A stretch of 64,000 nucleotides of DNA, taken from contig JAQXTL010000006.1 of NCBI GenBank assembly GCA_029219465.1, positions 1-64,000 on the forward strand, given 5' to 3'. The notes beneath the pieces were generated by a model that did not search any database, was not told the origin of the DNA, and saw only the letters and a program-made list of their open reading frames with translations. The position numbers and the translations under genes are program-made. Source of the DNA: Methanobacteriaceae archaeon (lineage in GTDB: Archaea > Methanobacteriota > Methanobacteria > Methanobacteriales > Methanobacteriaceae). This document shows, in pieces, positions 35,434 to 45,021 of this stretch. Each line of letters begins with the position of its first letter. Position 1 is the first letter of the stretch.

Positions 35434-36342
35434 TTAGATAACTACTACATTATCAGCTATTTTTTCTGCTTTTTTTACAATTTCAGAGGTGTCTGCACCA
35501 GGATAAGCATCAATAACACATAAATCCACATGTTCAACATCCAAATCTTCAAAAGCTTTGTTGAATACTTCAAAACCATCATCAATATTATTGAGTTTTA
35601 GGTTTTTATTTAAGTTTTCAATCATTTCAGGATTTATATCATTAAATATTACATTTTCAAATCCGTATTTTTTAAGATAAATCCCTAAAGCACCAAGACC
35701 ACACATTGCATCAATAGCTACGCCTTTTTTGATATTGTTATTGTCTAAATAATTATGTAATCTTAGTAATTTTTCCTCAATAGTCATTGCTACTTCTATA
35801 TGGTGTTTTGACTGATTTTTTACTAAAATTATTTTCTCATCAATTAGTGTTCTCATAACATTAATCTGTTCATCATCACCAACAAGAAGTTCAAAGTGAT
35901 TAATTTGAGAATCCTTGTCAAACTGACCAATATTTTCCTGTGGAGATCCTTTTAAAACACATTTTACTTCAGGAACTTCATTAACTAATTTTAAAGCAAC
36001 ATCTGAGTTGAAATCCGGATGAAGCAATATTAATGTATCCTCACCAATAAATTGAGGGTTTAGATTACTGTAGTAGAATTCTGATAATGGTACTGGAGTA
36101 TTGTGCCTTAATGTTGCAGTTTCAGGAACAATTTTTCCTTCAATCATTACTTTTAGTATATGACTCATTACAATATCAAGAGGTCTTTTTCCACACTCAC
36201 ACCTCATGTAATCGCCATCAAGTTTATCAAAATCAATTAATTCAGCTAAAGGATTGAATTTTTTTATTTGAACATCCTTACAATTGCTACAATAGTCCAA
36301 TGCATTTATCTTTTCATCTAAATCTATCATATAAAACACCAA
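35434..36342 (-). CDS. Class I SAM-dependent methyltransferase with N-terminal zinc ribbon
   Basis: A 302-residue protein. The first ~55 residues have CSNC and CEC pairs of a zinc ribbon. Residues about 180-300 are a Rossmann methyltransferase: AIDAMCGLGALGIYL near residue 208 is motif I, followed by VIFNDINPEMIENL. This combination looks like an archaeal RNA or protein methyltransferase of unknown target. The best start may be the ATG at 36330 (MIDLDEK), which follows a GGTG site, rather than 36342. Confidence 0.7.
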   Translation of the reverse strand: MVFYMIDLDEKINALDYCSNCKDVQIKKFNPLAELIDFDKLDGDYMRCECGKRPLDIVMSHILKVMIEGKIVPETATLRHNTPVPLSEFYYSNLNPQFIGEDTLILLHPDFNSDVALKLVNEVPEVKCVLKGSPQENIGQFDKDSQINHFELLVGDDEQINVMRTLIDEKIILVKNQSKHHIEVAMTIEEKLLRLHNYLDNNNIKKGVAIDAMCGLGALGIYLKKYGFENVIFNDINPEMIENLNKNLKLNNIDDGFEVFNKAFEDLDVEHVDLCVIDAYPGADTSEIVKKAEKIADNVVVI

Positions 36343-36490
36343 TATTTAATTGTTTATTGTTGCTTTTTTATAATGATTATGGATTTTAAATATTATTAAA
36401 TATCAAAAAAAAGTATGTATGATAAGAATACCTTTATTTTAAAAAAACTAGCTACTTCTTTTCATATACAACTAATAAAGGAGGCCATAT

Positions 36491-38020
36491 ATGAATAACC
36501 AGGTTAAAGATAACACCAAATCATTTGACCATTATCGTCGTATGATTGGTCTTATTGGAGGCCCACTACTTGCTATTTTAGTGTTTTTAACACCAATCTC
36601 AGGTATTAACATGGCTGCTCATAAGCTATTGGCAATTATGGTGTTTGTTTCATGTTGGTGGATTACAGAACCAATTCCAATCCCTGTTACTTCACTTATA
36701 GGCCCAACGTTAGCTGTTGTAACTGGAGTAGTAAATGTAAATGATGCTTTCAGTTCCTTTGCAAATCCTATGATTTTCCTTTTTATTGGAGGATTCATTA
36801 TGGCTGCTGCAATGATGAAACATGGACTTGATAAAAGATTTGCTTATTGGTTATTATCCCGTAGATGGGTCGGTTCAAACCCTAAACGTATCTTAATCGT
36901 TATTGGTATTGCAGCATGTCTTTGTTCAGGTTGGATTAGTAACACAGCAACTGCTGCTATGATGCTTCCTATTTGTGTAGGACTTTTGGAATTAATTAAA
37001 GAAATGTTTGCAGCAAACGGAAGAGATATTGATTTAAACAACTACAAATATGCAACAGGTTTAATGTTGATGACTGCATATTCCTGCTCAATTGGTGGTG
37101 TATTAACTCCTATTGGAACACCTCCAAACACAATAATGCTTAGTTTTTTACATGACATGGCTAAAGTCAACATTTCCTTTTTTGAATGGATGACTTGGGG
37201 ATTTATTGCAATGGCATTATACTTTGTTCTTGCTTATATTGTAATTTCACGTTTCTTCCCTGCAGATGTTAAGGAAATTGAAGGAGCTAAAGAGTATATC
37301 AGTGCAAAACGTGCAGAACTTGGAAAATGGACTAAAGCTCAAAAAAACACATTATTCTGTTTTATGCTTGCAGTTACCCTTTGGGTATTACCTGGAGTAT
37401 TATCAATAGCTCTTGGAAATGATCATCCAATAACTCAGACTTATAATCAGTTAATTCCTGAATCAATTGCTTCAATGCTTGGAGCTTTGCTTTTATTCAT
37501 AATTTCGACAAATATAAGAAAACATGAAGTTACACTTAACTGGGAAGAAGCAAAAGAAGGAATTGAATGGGGAACTTTAATCTTATTTGGTGGAGGTCTT
37601 GCTCTTGGAAGTATGATGTATAAAGTAGGTCTTTCCAAATGGTTTGGAGATGCAATTGTAGGATTCTTAGGTGGAACACCAACATTATTCGAGTTAATCT
37701 TGATTTTCTCATTATTAGCACTTTTCCTCTCAGAGCTTACAAGTCACACTGCAGCAACAAACATGATTGGTCCTCTTGCAATTACAACCGCAATGACTGC
37801 TGGAATTAATCCTATTCCAGTTGCAGTAGCTATTGCACTTGCATCATCTTTAGGATTTGTCCTTCCTGTGTCAACACCGCCAAATGCGATATTCTATTCA
37901 TCAGGAAAAATACCAATTACTAAGATGATTAAGACGGGAATTTTCATTGATATAATAGGTATTCTTTGCATAACAATTCCATTAGTAATGTTCTTTGTTA
38001 CTTGGATACTTGGAATATAA
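36491..38020 (+). CDS. DASS-family (SLC13) anion transporter
   Basis: A 509-residue protein with about 11-12 helices of the divalent anion:sodium symporter family. The two substrate motifs are IGTPPNTIML near residue 216 and LPVSTPPNAIFY near 459 (Ser/Thr-Pro-Pro-Asn), and a LTSHTAATNM segment lies near 418. It probably imports a dicarboxylate, citrate, sulfate or phosphate; the substrate cannot be read from the sequence. A strong AAAGGAGG site precedes ATG. Confidence 0.85.
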   Translation: MNNQVKDNTKSFDHYRRMIGLIGGPLLAILVFLTPISGINMAAHKLLAIMVFVSCWWITEPIPIPVTSLIGPTLAVVTGVVNVNDAFSSFANPMIFLFIGGFIMAAAMMKHGLDKRFAYWLLSRRWVGSNPKRILIVIGIAACLCSGWISNTATAAMMLPICVGLLELIKEMFAANGRDIDLNNYKYATGLMLMTAYSCSIGGVLTPIGTPPNTIMLSFLHDMAKVNISFFEWMTWGFIAMALYFVLAYIVISRFFPADVKEIEGAKEYISAKRAELGKWTKAQKNTLFCFMLAVTLWVLPGVLSIALGNDHPITQTYNQLIPESIASMLGALLLFIISTNIRKHEVTLNWEEAKEGIEWGTLILFGGGLALGSMMYKVGLSKWFGDAIVGFLGGTPTLFELILIFSLLALFLSELTSHTAATNMIGPLAITTAMTAGINPIPVAVAIALASSLGFVLPVSTPPNAIFYSSGKIPITKMIKTGIFIDIIGILCITIPLVMFFVTWILGI

Positions 38021-38025
38021 ACACA

Positions 38026-38057
38026 GAGCCTTTAATTAGGCTCACCATCTTTTTTTA
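38026..38057 (+). terminator. Hairpin terminator after DASS gene
   Basis: GAGCCT (38026-38031) and AGGCTC (38038-38043) form a GC-rich 6-bp stem with loop TTAATT, followed shortly by seven T. Confidence 0.65.
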
Positions 38058-38173
38058 CTCTAAAAAACCATTATTGCCATTTAATTGTAATTTTGATGTC
38101 AAAAGTAATAAAAACTATATAAGTTAGTATTACTAATCTGTATTTGTAACTAAAAATCGCCATTGGTGAAAAT

Positions 38174-39571
38174 ATGGACAAAGACATAATACCACAATAT
38201 AACATCACAAAACAAAATTACACCACAAAAGAAAAAGAACTGCTTGGAGAAATACGGGAAAATCTTGTTGACTTAGCAATATCAACTGGTGAAAATATTC
38301 AGGCAAACGAAGAGAAGTTATTAAATAACATTAAGAGCTTTTTATTTGATAGGTTAGATGATGTTCCTATTGAATACATAAACAAACTATCAAGAAAAAT
38401 ACTTCGAGACATTGCAGGATATGGAGAAATTGATCCACTAATCCAGGATGATGATTTAGAAGAAATCATGATTATTGGAATAAATAAACCAGTTTTTGTT
38501 TATCATCGCTCTTACGGGATGATGAAAACAAATATTACATTTACCAATGAACAGGACCTTCTGGATTTAATTGACACAATTGCAAGACAGATTAACCGTC
38601 GCATCGACCAGGAATCACCAATTTTAGATGGCAGATTAACAGACGGATCAAGAATAAACGCCACAATACCACCAATATCTGCTGACGGACTCTCACTTAC
38701 AATAAGAAAATTTAGAAAAGACCCATTTACAATCGTTGATTTGATAAATTCAAAAACAATATCTGTTGAACTTGCAGCGTTCTTCTGGCTTTGTTTTGAC
38801 GGATTAGGAGTCAAATCAGCAAATGCAATAATTTCTGGAGGAACCAGCTCCGGAAAAACAACTACACTAAATGCTCTTTCAGCCTTCATCAACCCAAGTG
38901 AGAGAATAATCACCATTGAAGATACATTAGAACTGCAAATACCTCATGAACACGTTATTCGAATGGAAACAAGAGTAGCAAATGTTGAAAACAAAGGAGA
39001 GTTAACAATGAATGATTTGGTAAAAAACTCCCTTAGACAACGTCCAGACAGAATAATTGTTGGAGAAGTAAGAGCCGAGGAAGCAATAACACTATTTACC
39101 GCACTTAACACAGGACATTCAGGATTTGGAACTCTACATTCAAATGATGCAAGAGAAACAATAACAAGACTTACAAATGAACCAATGTCAGTACCTGAAA
39201 TAATGATACAGGCAATTGACTTTATTATAATGCAAAACAGAATTTACACACCATCTGGAAAGTCCTTTAGAAGAATCAATGAAGTAGCAGAAGTTGTGGG
39301 AATTGAAGAAGGAGTAGTTCAACTAAATAAGATTTTTCAGTGGACTCCAGAAACAGATACAATTGATAATGTAAGCATTACAAGTAAAACACTCTCACAA
39401 ATTGCCAATTTAAGTGGAAAATCAATGAATGAATTGTATCATGAAATTGAAAAACGGGAAATGGTTTTAAGCCATATGGTGAGAAACAATATCCGTTCGG
39501 TTAGTGAGGTAAATAACATTTTAGAGAGATATTACAAAAATCCTGAAGAGATTTTAAATGAAATAAGGTGA
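38174..39571 (+). CDS. Type II/IV secretion (TadA/PilB-like) ATPase
   Basis: A 465-residue secretion ATPase. Walker A is [16 protein letters not shown] near residue 220, the Asp box and Walker B are [12 protein letters not shown] and [12 protein letters not shown] near 245 and 288, and the His box is [13 protein letters not shown] near 312. It would power assembly of an archaeal type IV pilus or similar system together with the next gene. A TATA-like box and the repeat AGTAATA...TATTACT lie upstream at 38104-38132. GGTGAAAAT precedes ATG. Confidence 0.9.
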   Translation: MDKDIIPQYNITKQNYTTKEKELLGEIRENLVDLAISTGENIQANEEKLLNNIKSFLFDRLDDVPIEYINKLSRKILRDIAGYGEIDPLIQDDDLEEIMIIGINKPVFVYHRSYGMMKTNITFTNEQDLLDLIDTIARQINRRIDQESPILDGRLTDGSRINATIPPISADGLSLTIRKFRKDPFTIVDLINSKTISVELAAFFWLCFDGLGVKSANAIISGGTSSGKTTTLNALSAFINPSERIITIEDTLELQIPHEHVIRMETRVANVENKGELTMNDLVKNSLRQRPDRIIVGEVRAEEAITLFTALNTGHSGFGTLHSNDARETITRLTNEPMSVPEIMIQAIDFIIMQNRIYTPSGKSFRRINEVAEVVGIEEGVVQLNKIFQWTPETDTIDNVSITSKTLSQIANLSGKSMNELYHEIEKREMVLSHMVRNNIRSVSEVNNILERYYKNPEEILNEIR

Positions 39572-39579
39572 TTTAAATT

Positions 39580-40410
39580 ATTTCAAAATTCTTTATAGCT
39601 ATTGGTGATGCAGCCATTAGCTTTATTACCTTATTTAAAAAAGTACCGAATGTAAAACTCAAATCAAATGCTGTTAAAGTACATCAAAGTGAAGAGGACA
39701 AAATTAAAGAACTTCTAATAAAAAAACCAGTTGTTGGAATCGATATAGTAATTTTCATATTGTTAATCTTATACACAAGCCTTGAAATAGCTGGAATTTA
39801 CGCCATACTTGTTTTAATGACCTACACATTTGTTTTTTACTATCCGCAAATCAAAAAGAATAGAATTTATGAAGATATCAATCAGGAATTGCCATATGCA
39901 TTAAGACATATGGGAATTGAATTAAAATCCGGAAAAGGACTTCATGACACAATGATTACAATAAAAAATGCAAATTATGGATCCATTTCAGAAGAATTTA
40001 CAAGAGTACTTGAAGAAATTAAATTTGGAAATTCAACAGAAGATTCATTGCTTGAAATGTCTTCAAGAGTCAAATCAGATGGACTTACACGTGCAATACA
40101 CCAAATAATAAGTACACTAAGAGTAGGTGGAAACCTTGCAAACAGTTTAGATATAATTGCAAAAGACATTACATTTGATATGCAGATAAAACTAAAGGAA
40201 TATTCTCAAAAACTAAATTCATTTATCTTGATTTATACATTTATTGCCATTTTAACACCAGTAATTAGTTTAATAATGTTAATGGCAGGATCAACAGTTT
40301 TAGGAGATGTAATTTCTTCAGAATTACTGTTTGTAATCTACGGATTGTTTTTCCCTTCAATTGTGATATTTATGGGAGTGTTTATTAAAAAATTAGAACC
40401 TAAAATTTAA
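39580..40410 (+). CDS. TadC-like (T2SSF) membrane protein with probable ATT start
   Basis: A protein of about 276 residues: a soluble N-terminus, two hydrophobic helices (about residues 55-90), the T2SSF domain (ELPYALRHMGIELKSGKGL near 100) and C-terminal helices. It is the platform partner of the upstream ATPase. The frame opens right after TAA at 39574, the first ATG/GTG/TTG is the TTG at 39760 inside a membrane helix, and GGTGAT at 39567-39572 lies 7 nt before ATT at 39580. An ATT start therefore fits best. No pilin gene is nearby. Confidence 0.75.
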   Translation: MSKFFIAIGDAAISFITLFKKVPNVKLKSNAVKVHQSEEDKIKELLIKKPVVGIDIVIFILLILYTSLEIAGIYAILVLMTYTFVFYYPQIKKNRIYEDINQELPYALRHMGIELKSGKGLHDTMITIKNANYGSISEEFTRVLEEIKFGNSTEDSLLEMSSRVKSDGLTRAIHQIISTLRVGGNLANSLDIIAKDITFDMQIKLKEYSQKLNSFILIYTFIAILTPVISLIMLMAGSTVLGDVISSELLFVIYGLFFPSIVIFMGVFIKKLEPKI

Positions 40411-40452
40411 ACAACTTTAAAAACAGTAAATAAAACAAAAATAGAGTAAAAA

Positions 40453-40498
40453 AGAGTTATTAAAAAATAACTCTATAAAAAATTGGTATAAACCAATT
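40453..40498. terminator. Two tandem terminator hairpins after EF-1beta
   Basis: On the minus strand AATTGGT/ACCAATT (40481-40498) is followed by six T, and then AGAGTTATT/AATAACTCT (40453-40474) is followed by another T-run. The second hairpin can also serve the convergent TadC-like gene. Confidence 0.7.
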
Positions 40499-40767
40499 TA
40501 CATTAATCTTCCGACACCAGTAATTTCGATACTAGCTACGCCGTCAATAGCTTGAACCATTTCTTCTACAGGTTCAGATCCACCTTCACCATCATCAGTG
40601 ATGAATTGTAAGATAATAGCAACTAAACCGAAAGCGATTGGTTCTTCAGCCATGTCGTGGAGTTTTGCTCCTTCAGGCATGGAACTTTCAATAGTAGCTT
40701 TAATAGCATCTAAATCTACATCTGGACTGTCAGGCATAATTTTCATAGTAGTTAATACGTCACCCAT
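40498..40767 (-). CDS. Translation elongation factor 1-beta
   Basis: An 89-residue archaeal EF-1beta, the nucleotide exchange factor of EF-1alpha. It keeps the compact ferredoxin-like fold with the typical starting segment VLTTMKIMPDSPDVDLDAI and the end EEMVQAIDGVASIEITGVGR. GGAGG precedes ATG. It follows a small zinc-finger gene by 22 nt, the common archaeal pairing. Confidence 0.93.
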   Translation of the reverse strand: MGDVLTTMKIMPDSPDVDLDAIKATIESSMPEGAKLHDMAEEPIAFGLVAIILQFITDDGEGGSEPVEEMVQAIDGVASIEITGVGRLM

Positions 40768-40789
40768 TCTAATTCCTCCATATCAAAAT

Positions 40790-40951
40790 CTATGGTCCTT
40801 CGAAACCACATTCACATTTGTATGCGTGGCCAAAAGTACGACATTTTTCACATCTTGCGATTTTTGCTCCACAAATTGGGCATTCGAATTCTACGAATGT
40901 TCCAGTTAATGGAATTTCTTGTTTACATGAAATGCATTCTACAGTTTTCAT
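40790..40951 (-). CDS. Small zinc-finger protein (HVO_2753-like)
   Basis: A 53-residue protein with four CxxC-like knuckles: CISC (6-9), CPIC (25-28), CEKC (35-38) and CECG (48-51), which can hold two zinc ions. It starts at the ATG at 40951 with GGTGAT upstream. Its place in front of EF-1beta is conserved in archaea. Relatives are implicated in translation and surface traits, but the molecular role is open. Confidence 0.88.
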   Translation of the reverse strand: MKTVECISCKQEIPLTGTFVEFECPICGAKIARCEKCRTFGHAYKCECGFEGP

Positions 40952-40953
40952 TT

Positions 40954-41616
40954 TTAATCACCTATTATTTGTGTGTAATCGAAGTTATAATCATTTATAT
41001 TATCATCTATTAAAGATAAAACCCTTTCAGGGTACTTCCCATTCACAACATAACAATTAGTCCCGAACTTTAATAAAAGAGTTGGTAACATTACATCAAT
41101 TGATGACTCTGGAAAATTTAGCATAGTTTTTGCATCAATTTTACTTATGAATGTTGAACCTGACTCTTTAGGTTCTTGGGTATATATACCATTTACATTT
41201 GTTACTATTAAAAGGTTTGCATTTAGAAGGTGTGAAATGTAAGCTGCAATTGAATCTGAAGTTACATCCCATGAGCATTCAAAGGGATCATCTTCACGCA
41301 AGAACTTTGAAACTACAAAAATCGGAGTAAAACCTTCATCTGAAATAGCTATTGCATCATCAATTGAATATGCTAATTTTGTAGACTCAACTTTATCATT
41401 TACAAGTTTTGCAATTATATCCATACAATCTATTGCTGTCCAATGATTAGTTTCTTGACTAAAGTTAATTTCACTGTCGTATTTACGAATAAGATTTGCA
41501 AATTCACCACCACCCAAAACTATAAGTGAATTGGTGTTTTCAAGTTTTTTAGCCAAATCTATTGCATAATTTGGAAATAAACTTCCCCCAATTTTAACAA
41601 CCTGTTTAATGCTCAT
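40954..41616 (-). CDS. Amino acid kinase family protein (MfnE-like)
   Basis: About 220 residues of the amino acid kinase fold. KIGGSLFPNYAIDLAK near the start is the phosphate-binding loop, VLGGGEFANLIRKY near 35 and LLIVTNVNGIYTQEPK near 145 are the other family loops. In methanogens this gene encodes the kinase that phosphorylates aminomethyl-furanmethanol phosphate for methanofuran synthesis. The start is set at ATG 41616, with a GTG four codons upstream as the alternative. It lies 2 nt upstream of the zinc-finger gene. Confidence 0.72.
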   Translation of the reverse strand: MSIKQVVKIGGSLFPNYAIDLAKKLENTNSLIVLGGGEFANLIRKYDSEINFSQETNHWTAIDCMDIIAKLVNDKVESTKLAYSIDDAIAISDEGFTPIFVVSKFLREDDPFECSWDVTSDSIAAYISHLLNANLLIVTNVNGIYTQEPKESGSTFISKIDAKTMLNFPESSIDVMLPTLLLKFGTNCYVVNGKYPERVLSLIDDNINDYNFDYTQIIGD

Positions 41617-41653
41617 AATTACAACCACATTTAATAAAAATAGCTATCATTAA

Positions 41654-41992
41654 CTATAAAAGTTTTAAATCCCCAGTTATTTTGTCAATTATTTCATCTT
41701 CATCAGGACCAAGTGCCAAAACTGTAACACTTGATGTAGGTATCTGAGTTCTTCCAGCATCAACAACAAGATAATTAGGAACTTTATTTATGTCTGCCTG
41801 TTTTTTAAGTTCACTTAATTCTTCTAGTGTCTTAACTTTTAAAACTACCTTAGCATAACCTGTTGTTTCCCATTTTCTAATCTTTTCAGGTGAAGCTTTT
41901 TTATAAGAACCAATAGAACCATGACAACATTGGGCAGCTATTTTTCCTTTACCCATCTTTAACTCTGTTCTAACAATCATCACTTGTTTCAT
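41654..41992 (-). CDS. pth2: Peptidyl-tRNA hydrolase, archaeal type
   Basis: A 112-residue Pth2 enzyme that frees tRNA from stalled peptides. The family motif KMGKGKIAAQCCHGSIGSYK near residue 13 and DAGRTQIPTSSVTVLALGP near 78 are intact. It lies 37 nt upstream of the MfnE-like gene on the same strand. Confidence 0.95.
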   Translation of the reverse strand: MKQVMIVRTELKMGKGKIAAQCCHGSIGSYKKASPEKIRKWETTGYAKVVLKVKTLEELSELKKQADINKVPNYLVVDAGRTQIPTSSVTVLALGPDEDEIIDKITGDLKLL

Positions 41993-42094
41993 AACATTAA
42001 ATATTAAACTATTATGTTAAAAAATTTTTGAAAATAAGGTTTAATTATTATAATAAACATAACTATTAATGATTATATTTTTTATGTGATTATA

Positions 42095-43873
42095 ATGACT
42101 CGTATTTCAATTTTAGACAAAGATAGATGTCAACCAAAAAAATGTGATTATCTTTGTATCAATTACTGTCCAGGTGTTAGAATGGATGAAGACACCATCA
42201 TAATTGACGAAGATACTAAAAAACCGTTGATATCTGAAGAATTATGTGAAGGATGTGGTATTTGTACAAACAGATGTCCTTTTGATGCTATTACAATCAT
42301 TAACTTACCAGAAGCAGCAGGAGAGCCAATACATAGATTTGGTCAAAACCAATTCGAATTGTTTGGACTTCCAACCCTTGAAGAAGGAACTGTTTTAGGT
42401 CTTCTTGGACAAAACGGTATTGGTAAATCTACAATCATGAATATCTTGTCCGGGAATTTAATTCCAAACTTCGGAGACTTTGAAAACAATCCTGAAAACT
42501 GGGATGCAGTTATTGATTTTTATAAAGGATCATCTCTTCAAAAATACTTCAAAGACTTATCAGAAGGTAAAATTAAAACTGTTTTAAAACCACAGATGGT
42601 GGACCAACTTCCAAAAGTTGTAAAAGGAAAAGTTAAAGACTTACTTAACAATGTAAACGAAAGAGACAAATTAGAATTCGTTACAAAAGAATTACAACTT
42701 GAAAACGTATTAGATAGGAAAATGGAAAACTTAAGTGGTGGGGAACTTCAAAGAGTTGCAATAGCTGCAACCGTTTTAAGAGAAGGAGATTTCTATTACT
42801 TTGACGAACCAACATCATGGCTTGACGTATCTCAAAGATTAAATGCAGTTAAAGTAATCCGTTCTCTTGCTGAAGAAGGAAAAAGCGTTCTTGTAATTGA
42901 GCACGACCTTGCTACCTTAGATGCACTATCCGATAACATCCACATTCTTTATGGTCAGCCTGGAGGATACGGGGTTGTATCCGGAAGAAAAGGTGTTCGT
43001 TTAGGAATCAATGCATACATCAACGGATTCTTATCAGAAGAAAACGTAAGAATCAGAAGAAATCCAATTGAATTTACAATCAGACCCCCAACACCTGAAG
43101 ATGAAGGAGATGCACTTTCAAGCTATTCTGATTTAAACAAAGATTACGGCGGATTTAAATTAACCGCTGATGCAGGAGAAATCTTTTATGATGAAATTGT
43201 AACTGCATTTGGTTCTAACGGTATTGGTAAAACCACCTTTGCTAAATTACTTGCAGGAGTTGAAGAACCAACTGACGGAGAAGTTGACAGCGAAGTTACA
43301 ATTGCATACAAACCACAATACATTGTATCCAACTTCGAAGGAAGCGTTAGTGACTTCTTATACATGAATGCTCCTAGTTTCGGAAGTAAAATCTTTGAAA
43401 GTGAAATTATGAAACCATTATCCTTAGATGATATGTTAGATAAACCAGTTAAAGGATTAAGTGGTGGGGAACTTCAAAGATTAGCTATTGCTGCAACATT
43501 ATCAAAAGATGCTGAAATCTATCTTTTCGACGAACCAACAGCATTTTTAGATGTAGAACAAAGATTAATAGCTGCAAGAGTAATCCGTAAAATGGTTGAA
43601 AGTAGAAACGCAGCTTCACTTATCGTTGATCACGATATTGTATTTATCGATTACATCTCCGATAGAGCAATGGTATTTAACGGAACTCCTGGTTTAAACG
43701 GTCATGCATCAAAACCAACTGATTTAAGAAATGCTATGAACGAATTTTTAGGAAATCTCAACATTACATTTAGAAGAGATAAAGAAACAAAAAGACCAAG
43801 AGTGAATAAACTTGACAGTTATAAAGACCGTGAACAAAAAGAGAAAGGAGAGTATTATTACTTATCTGATTAA
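42095..43873 (+). CDS. ABCE1/Rli1 ribosome recycling ATPase
   Basis: A 592-residue protein. Two N-terminal [4Fe-4S] clusters ([25 protein letters not shown]) are followed by two ABC domains: Walker [13 protein letters not shown] and [12 protein letters not shown], and two LSGGELQR signatures. It splits ribosomes after termination. The start is the ATG at 42095, since GTGAT precedes it and the in-frame GTG at 42086 overlaps that site. A repeat of more than 20 nt at the two signatures reflects the internal duplication of the ABC domains. Confidence 0.96.
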   Translation: MTRISILDKDRCQPKKCDYLCINYCPGVRMDEDTIIIDEDTKKPLISEELCEGCGICTNRCPFDAITIINLPEAAGEPIHRFGQNQFELFGLPTLEEGTVLGLLGQNGIGKSTIMNILSGNLIPNFGDFENNPENWDAVIDFYKGSSLQKYFKDLSEGKIKTVLKPQMVDQLPKVVKGKVKDLLNNVNERDKLEFVTKELQLENVLDRKMENLSGGELQRVAIAATVLREGDFYYFDEPTSWLDVSQRLNAVKVIRSLAEEGKSVLVIEHDLATLDALSDNIHILYGQPGGYGVVSGRKGVRLGINAYINGFLSEENVRIRRNPIEFTIRPPTPEDEGDALSSYSDLNKDYGGFKLTADAGEIFYDEIVTAFGSNGIGKTTFAKLLAGVEEPTDGEVDSEVTIAYKPQYIVSNFEGSVSDFLYMNAPSFGSKIFESEIMKPLSLDDMLDKPVKGLSGGELQRLAIAATLSKDAEIYLFDEPTAFLDVEQRLIAARVIRKMVESRNAASLIVDHDIVFIDYISDRAMVFNGTPGLNGHASKPTDLRNAMNEFLGNLNITFRRDKETKRPRVNKLDSYKDREQKEKGEYYYLSD

Positions 43874-43889
43874 GTATCTCCTTTTTTTA
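43844..43889 (+). terminator. Hairpin terminator at the end of the ABCE1 gene
   Basis: AAAGGAGA (43844-43851) pairs with TCTCCTTT (43877-43884), stacked on TACTTA (43859-43864) and TAAGTA (43871-43876), and a T-run follows. The stop codon TAA is in the 3' arm. Confidence 0.6.
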
Positions 43890-43900
43890 TTTTATTTTTT

Positions 43901-44278
43901 TTAGATATTTTCAAGTTCTTTTAAGATATATTTTTTCAAAACATCAACTGCTTTTTCACCATCTTCATCTAAACGAACAGCATCCAATGGTTCTAAATCA
44001 TATGCTTTTACAACACTATCAGCAGAAATGTTAATAATAGGATTTACATCCTTATCTTTTAAGATAACAGCAGCACAGTCATCTCCACAACCTGTGATTG
44101 TAACGATTTTTGCATCTTCTAAAATTGGAGAACAATCTTTTTGTTGTGCAGAATACTCAGTAATACATGCTGCAACAATATTATCATTTTCCAAAGCTAA
44201 TTCAACACTAGCTGCTCTTACAACTAAACCTAATGGACTTAAACCACTACATGCAACTAAAGCAATTTTATCACACAT
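43901..44278 (-). CDS. Putative zinc-binding DGC-domain protein
   Basis: A 125-residue protein with Cys in ALVACSGLSPLG (residue 10) and in the TGCGDDCAA segment (residues 65-69), and CITEYSAQQKDC between. This looks like the DGC family of putative zinc-binding proteins. It lies 8 nt downstream of a QueG-like ferredoxin gene in a three-gene run. The function is unknown. Confidence 0.6.
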   Translation of the reverse strand: MCDKIALVACSGLSPLGLVVRAASVELALENDNIVAACITEYSAQQKDCSPILEDAKIVTITGCGDDCAAVILKDKDVNPIINISADSVVKAYDLEPLDAVRLDEDGEKAVDVLKKYILKELENI

Positions 44279-44286
44279 TTTTACAC

Positions 44287-45021
44287 CTACTTTTTCATTC
44301 TTTCGTATCGTTTTTTAACTTTATCATAACCTCTTTTAAAGAAAGGACATCTTAAAATACAAACATTACAACCTTCCTTGTGGGCAGTACAAATTTTACG
44401 CAAGACTTTTTCATTTTCATCAAATGCATCTTCAGGACACATATCAATACAAACACCACAGGTTGAGCAGAAGTCTTCAACCCATAACATTTCATTTTCA
44501 TTTTTAAATGGTAAGTTGTCTATTGATGTGTGAATCATAAAAAAGCCATTGTGCAAACCATCTTTAAATAAACATATGTTGCTTCTAGTAATTATACACT
44601 CACAAGATTGCATAGCAATTGCCCTTAAACTTAGACCATCATCTAAAGGATGTAACAAATCTGCTTGAAATCCGTTTTCTCTTAAAAAGTCGGCAAATTC
44701 ATAAATATGAACCCCATAGTCTTGGAATTCCTCATCCATCAATTTGCATTTCTCACGGGAGGGTTGCATCTTTAATAACTCATCACCCATAAGAAATTTA
44801 AAAATAATTACATTATCAAAATCAATATTAAAATCCTTTTTAAACTCATCAGACAATTTTGAATAGCTAATTGATGAAAAATTATATTTTTTAGCAAGCT
44901 GATTTAATTCATCTAATAACTCATCTGAAATTTCACGTTTAGGATTTTCAGGATTATTTATTTTATAAAAATTAGGAAGAGGTTTGTGGTATCTAAACCC
45001 CTCAAAATCTACATTAATCAT
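44287..45021 (-). CDS. QueG-like ferredoxin-domain protein
   Basis: A 244-residue protein. The C-terminal half has two [4Fe-4S] motifs: CSTCGVCIDMCP near residue 189 and CNVCILRCP near 220 with an upstream C. The N-terminal part resembles the catalytic domain of epoxyqueuosine reductase-like proteins but lacks the full length (about 350-380). Since archaea make archaeosine, not queuosine, its substrate must differ. It starts at ATGA overlapping the aminotransferase stop. Confidence 0.6.
   Translation of the reverse strand: MINVDFEGFRYHKPLPNFYKINNPENPKREISDELLDELNQLAKKYNFSSISYSKLSDEFKKDFNIDFDNVIIFKFLMGDELLKMQPSREKCKLMDEEFQDYGVHIYEFADFLRENGFQADLLHPLDDGLSLRAIAMQSCECIITRSNICLFKDGLHNGFFMIHTSIDNLPFKNENEMLWVEDFCSTCGVCIDMCPEDAFDENEKVLRKICTAHKEGCNVCILRCPFFKRGYDKVKKRYERMKK

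Noticed and set aside
38104-38132. AGTAATA...TATTACT near the secretion ATPase as a third full nikM-type operator
   Set aside because: The spacing (about 15-17 bp) and arms differ from the two nikM copies, so it is noted only as a weak resemblance.
42730-43485. Exact repeat of more than 20 nt in the ABCE1 gene
   Set aside because: The two copies encode the LSGGELQR signature of the two ABC domains, so this is an old internal duplication and not a mobile or regulatory repeat.
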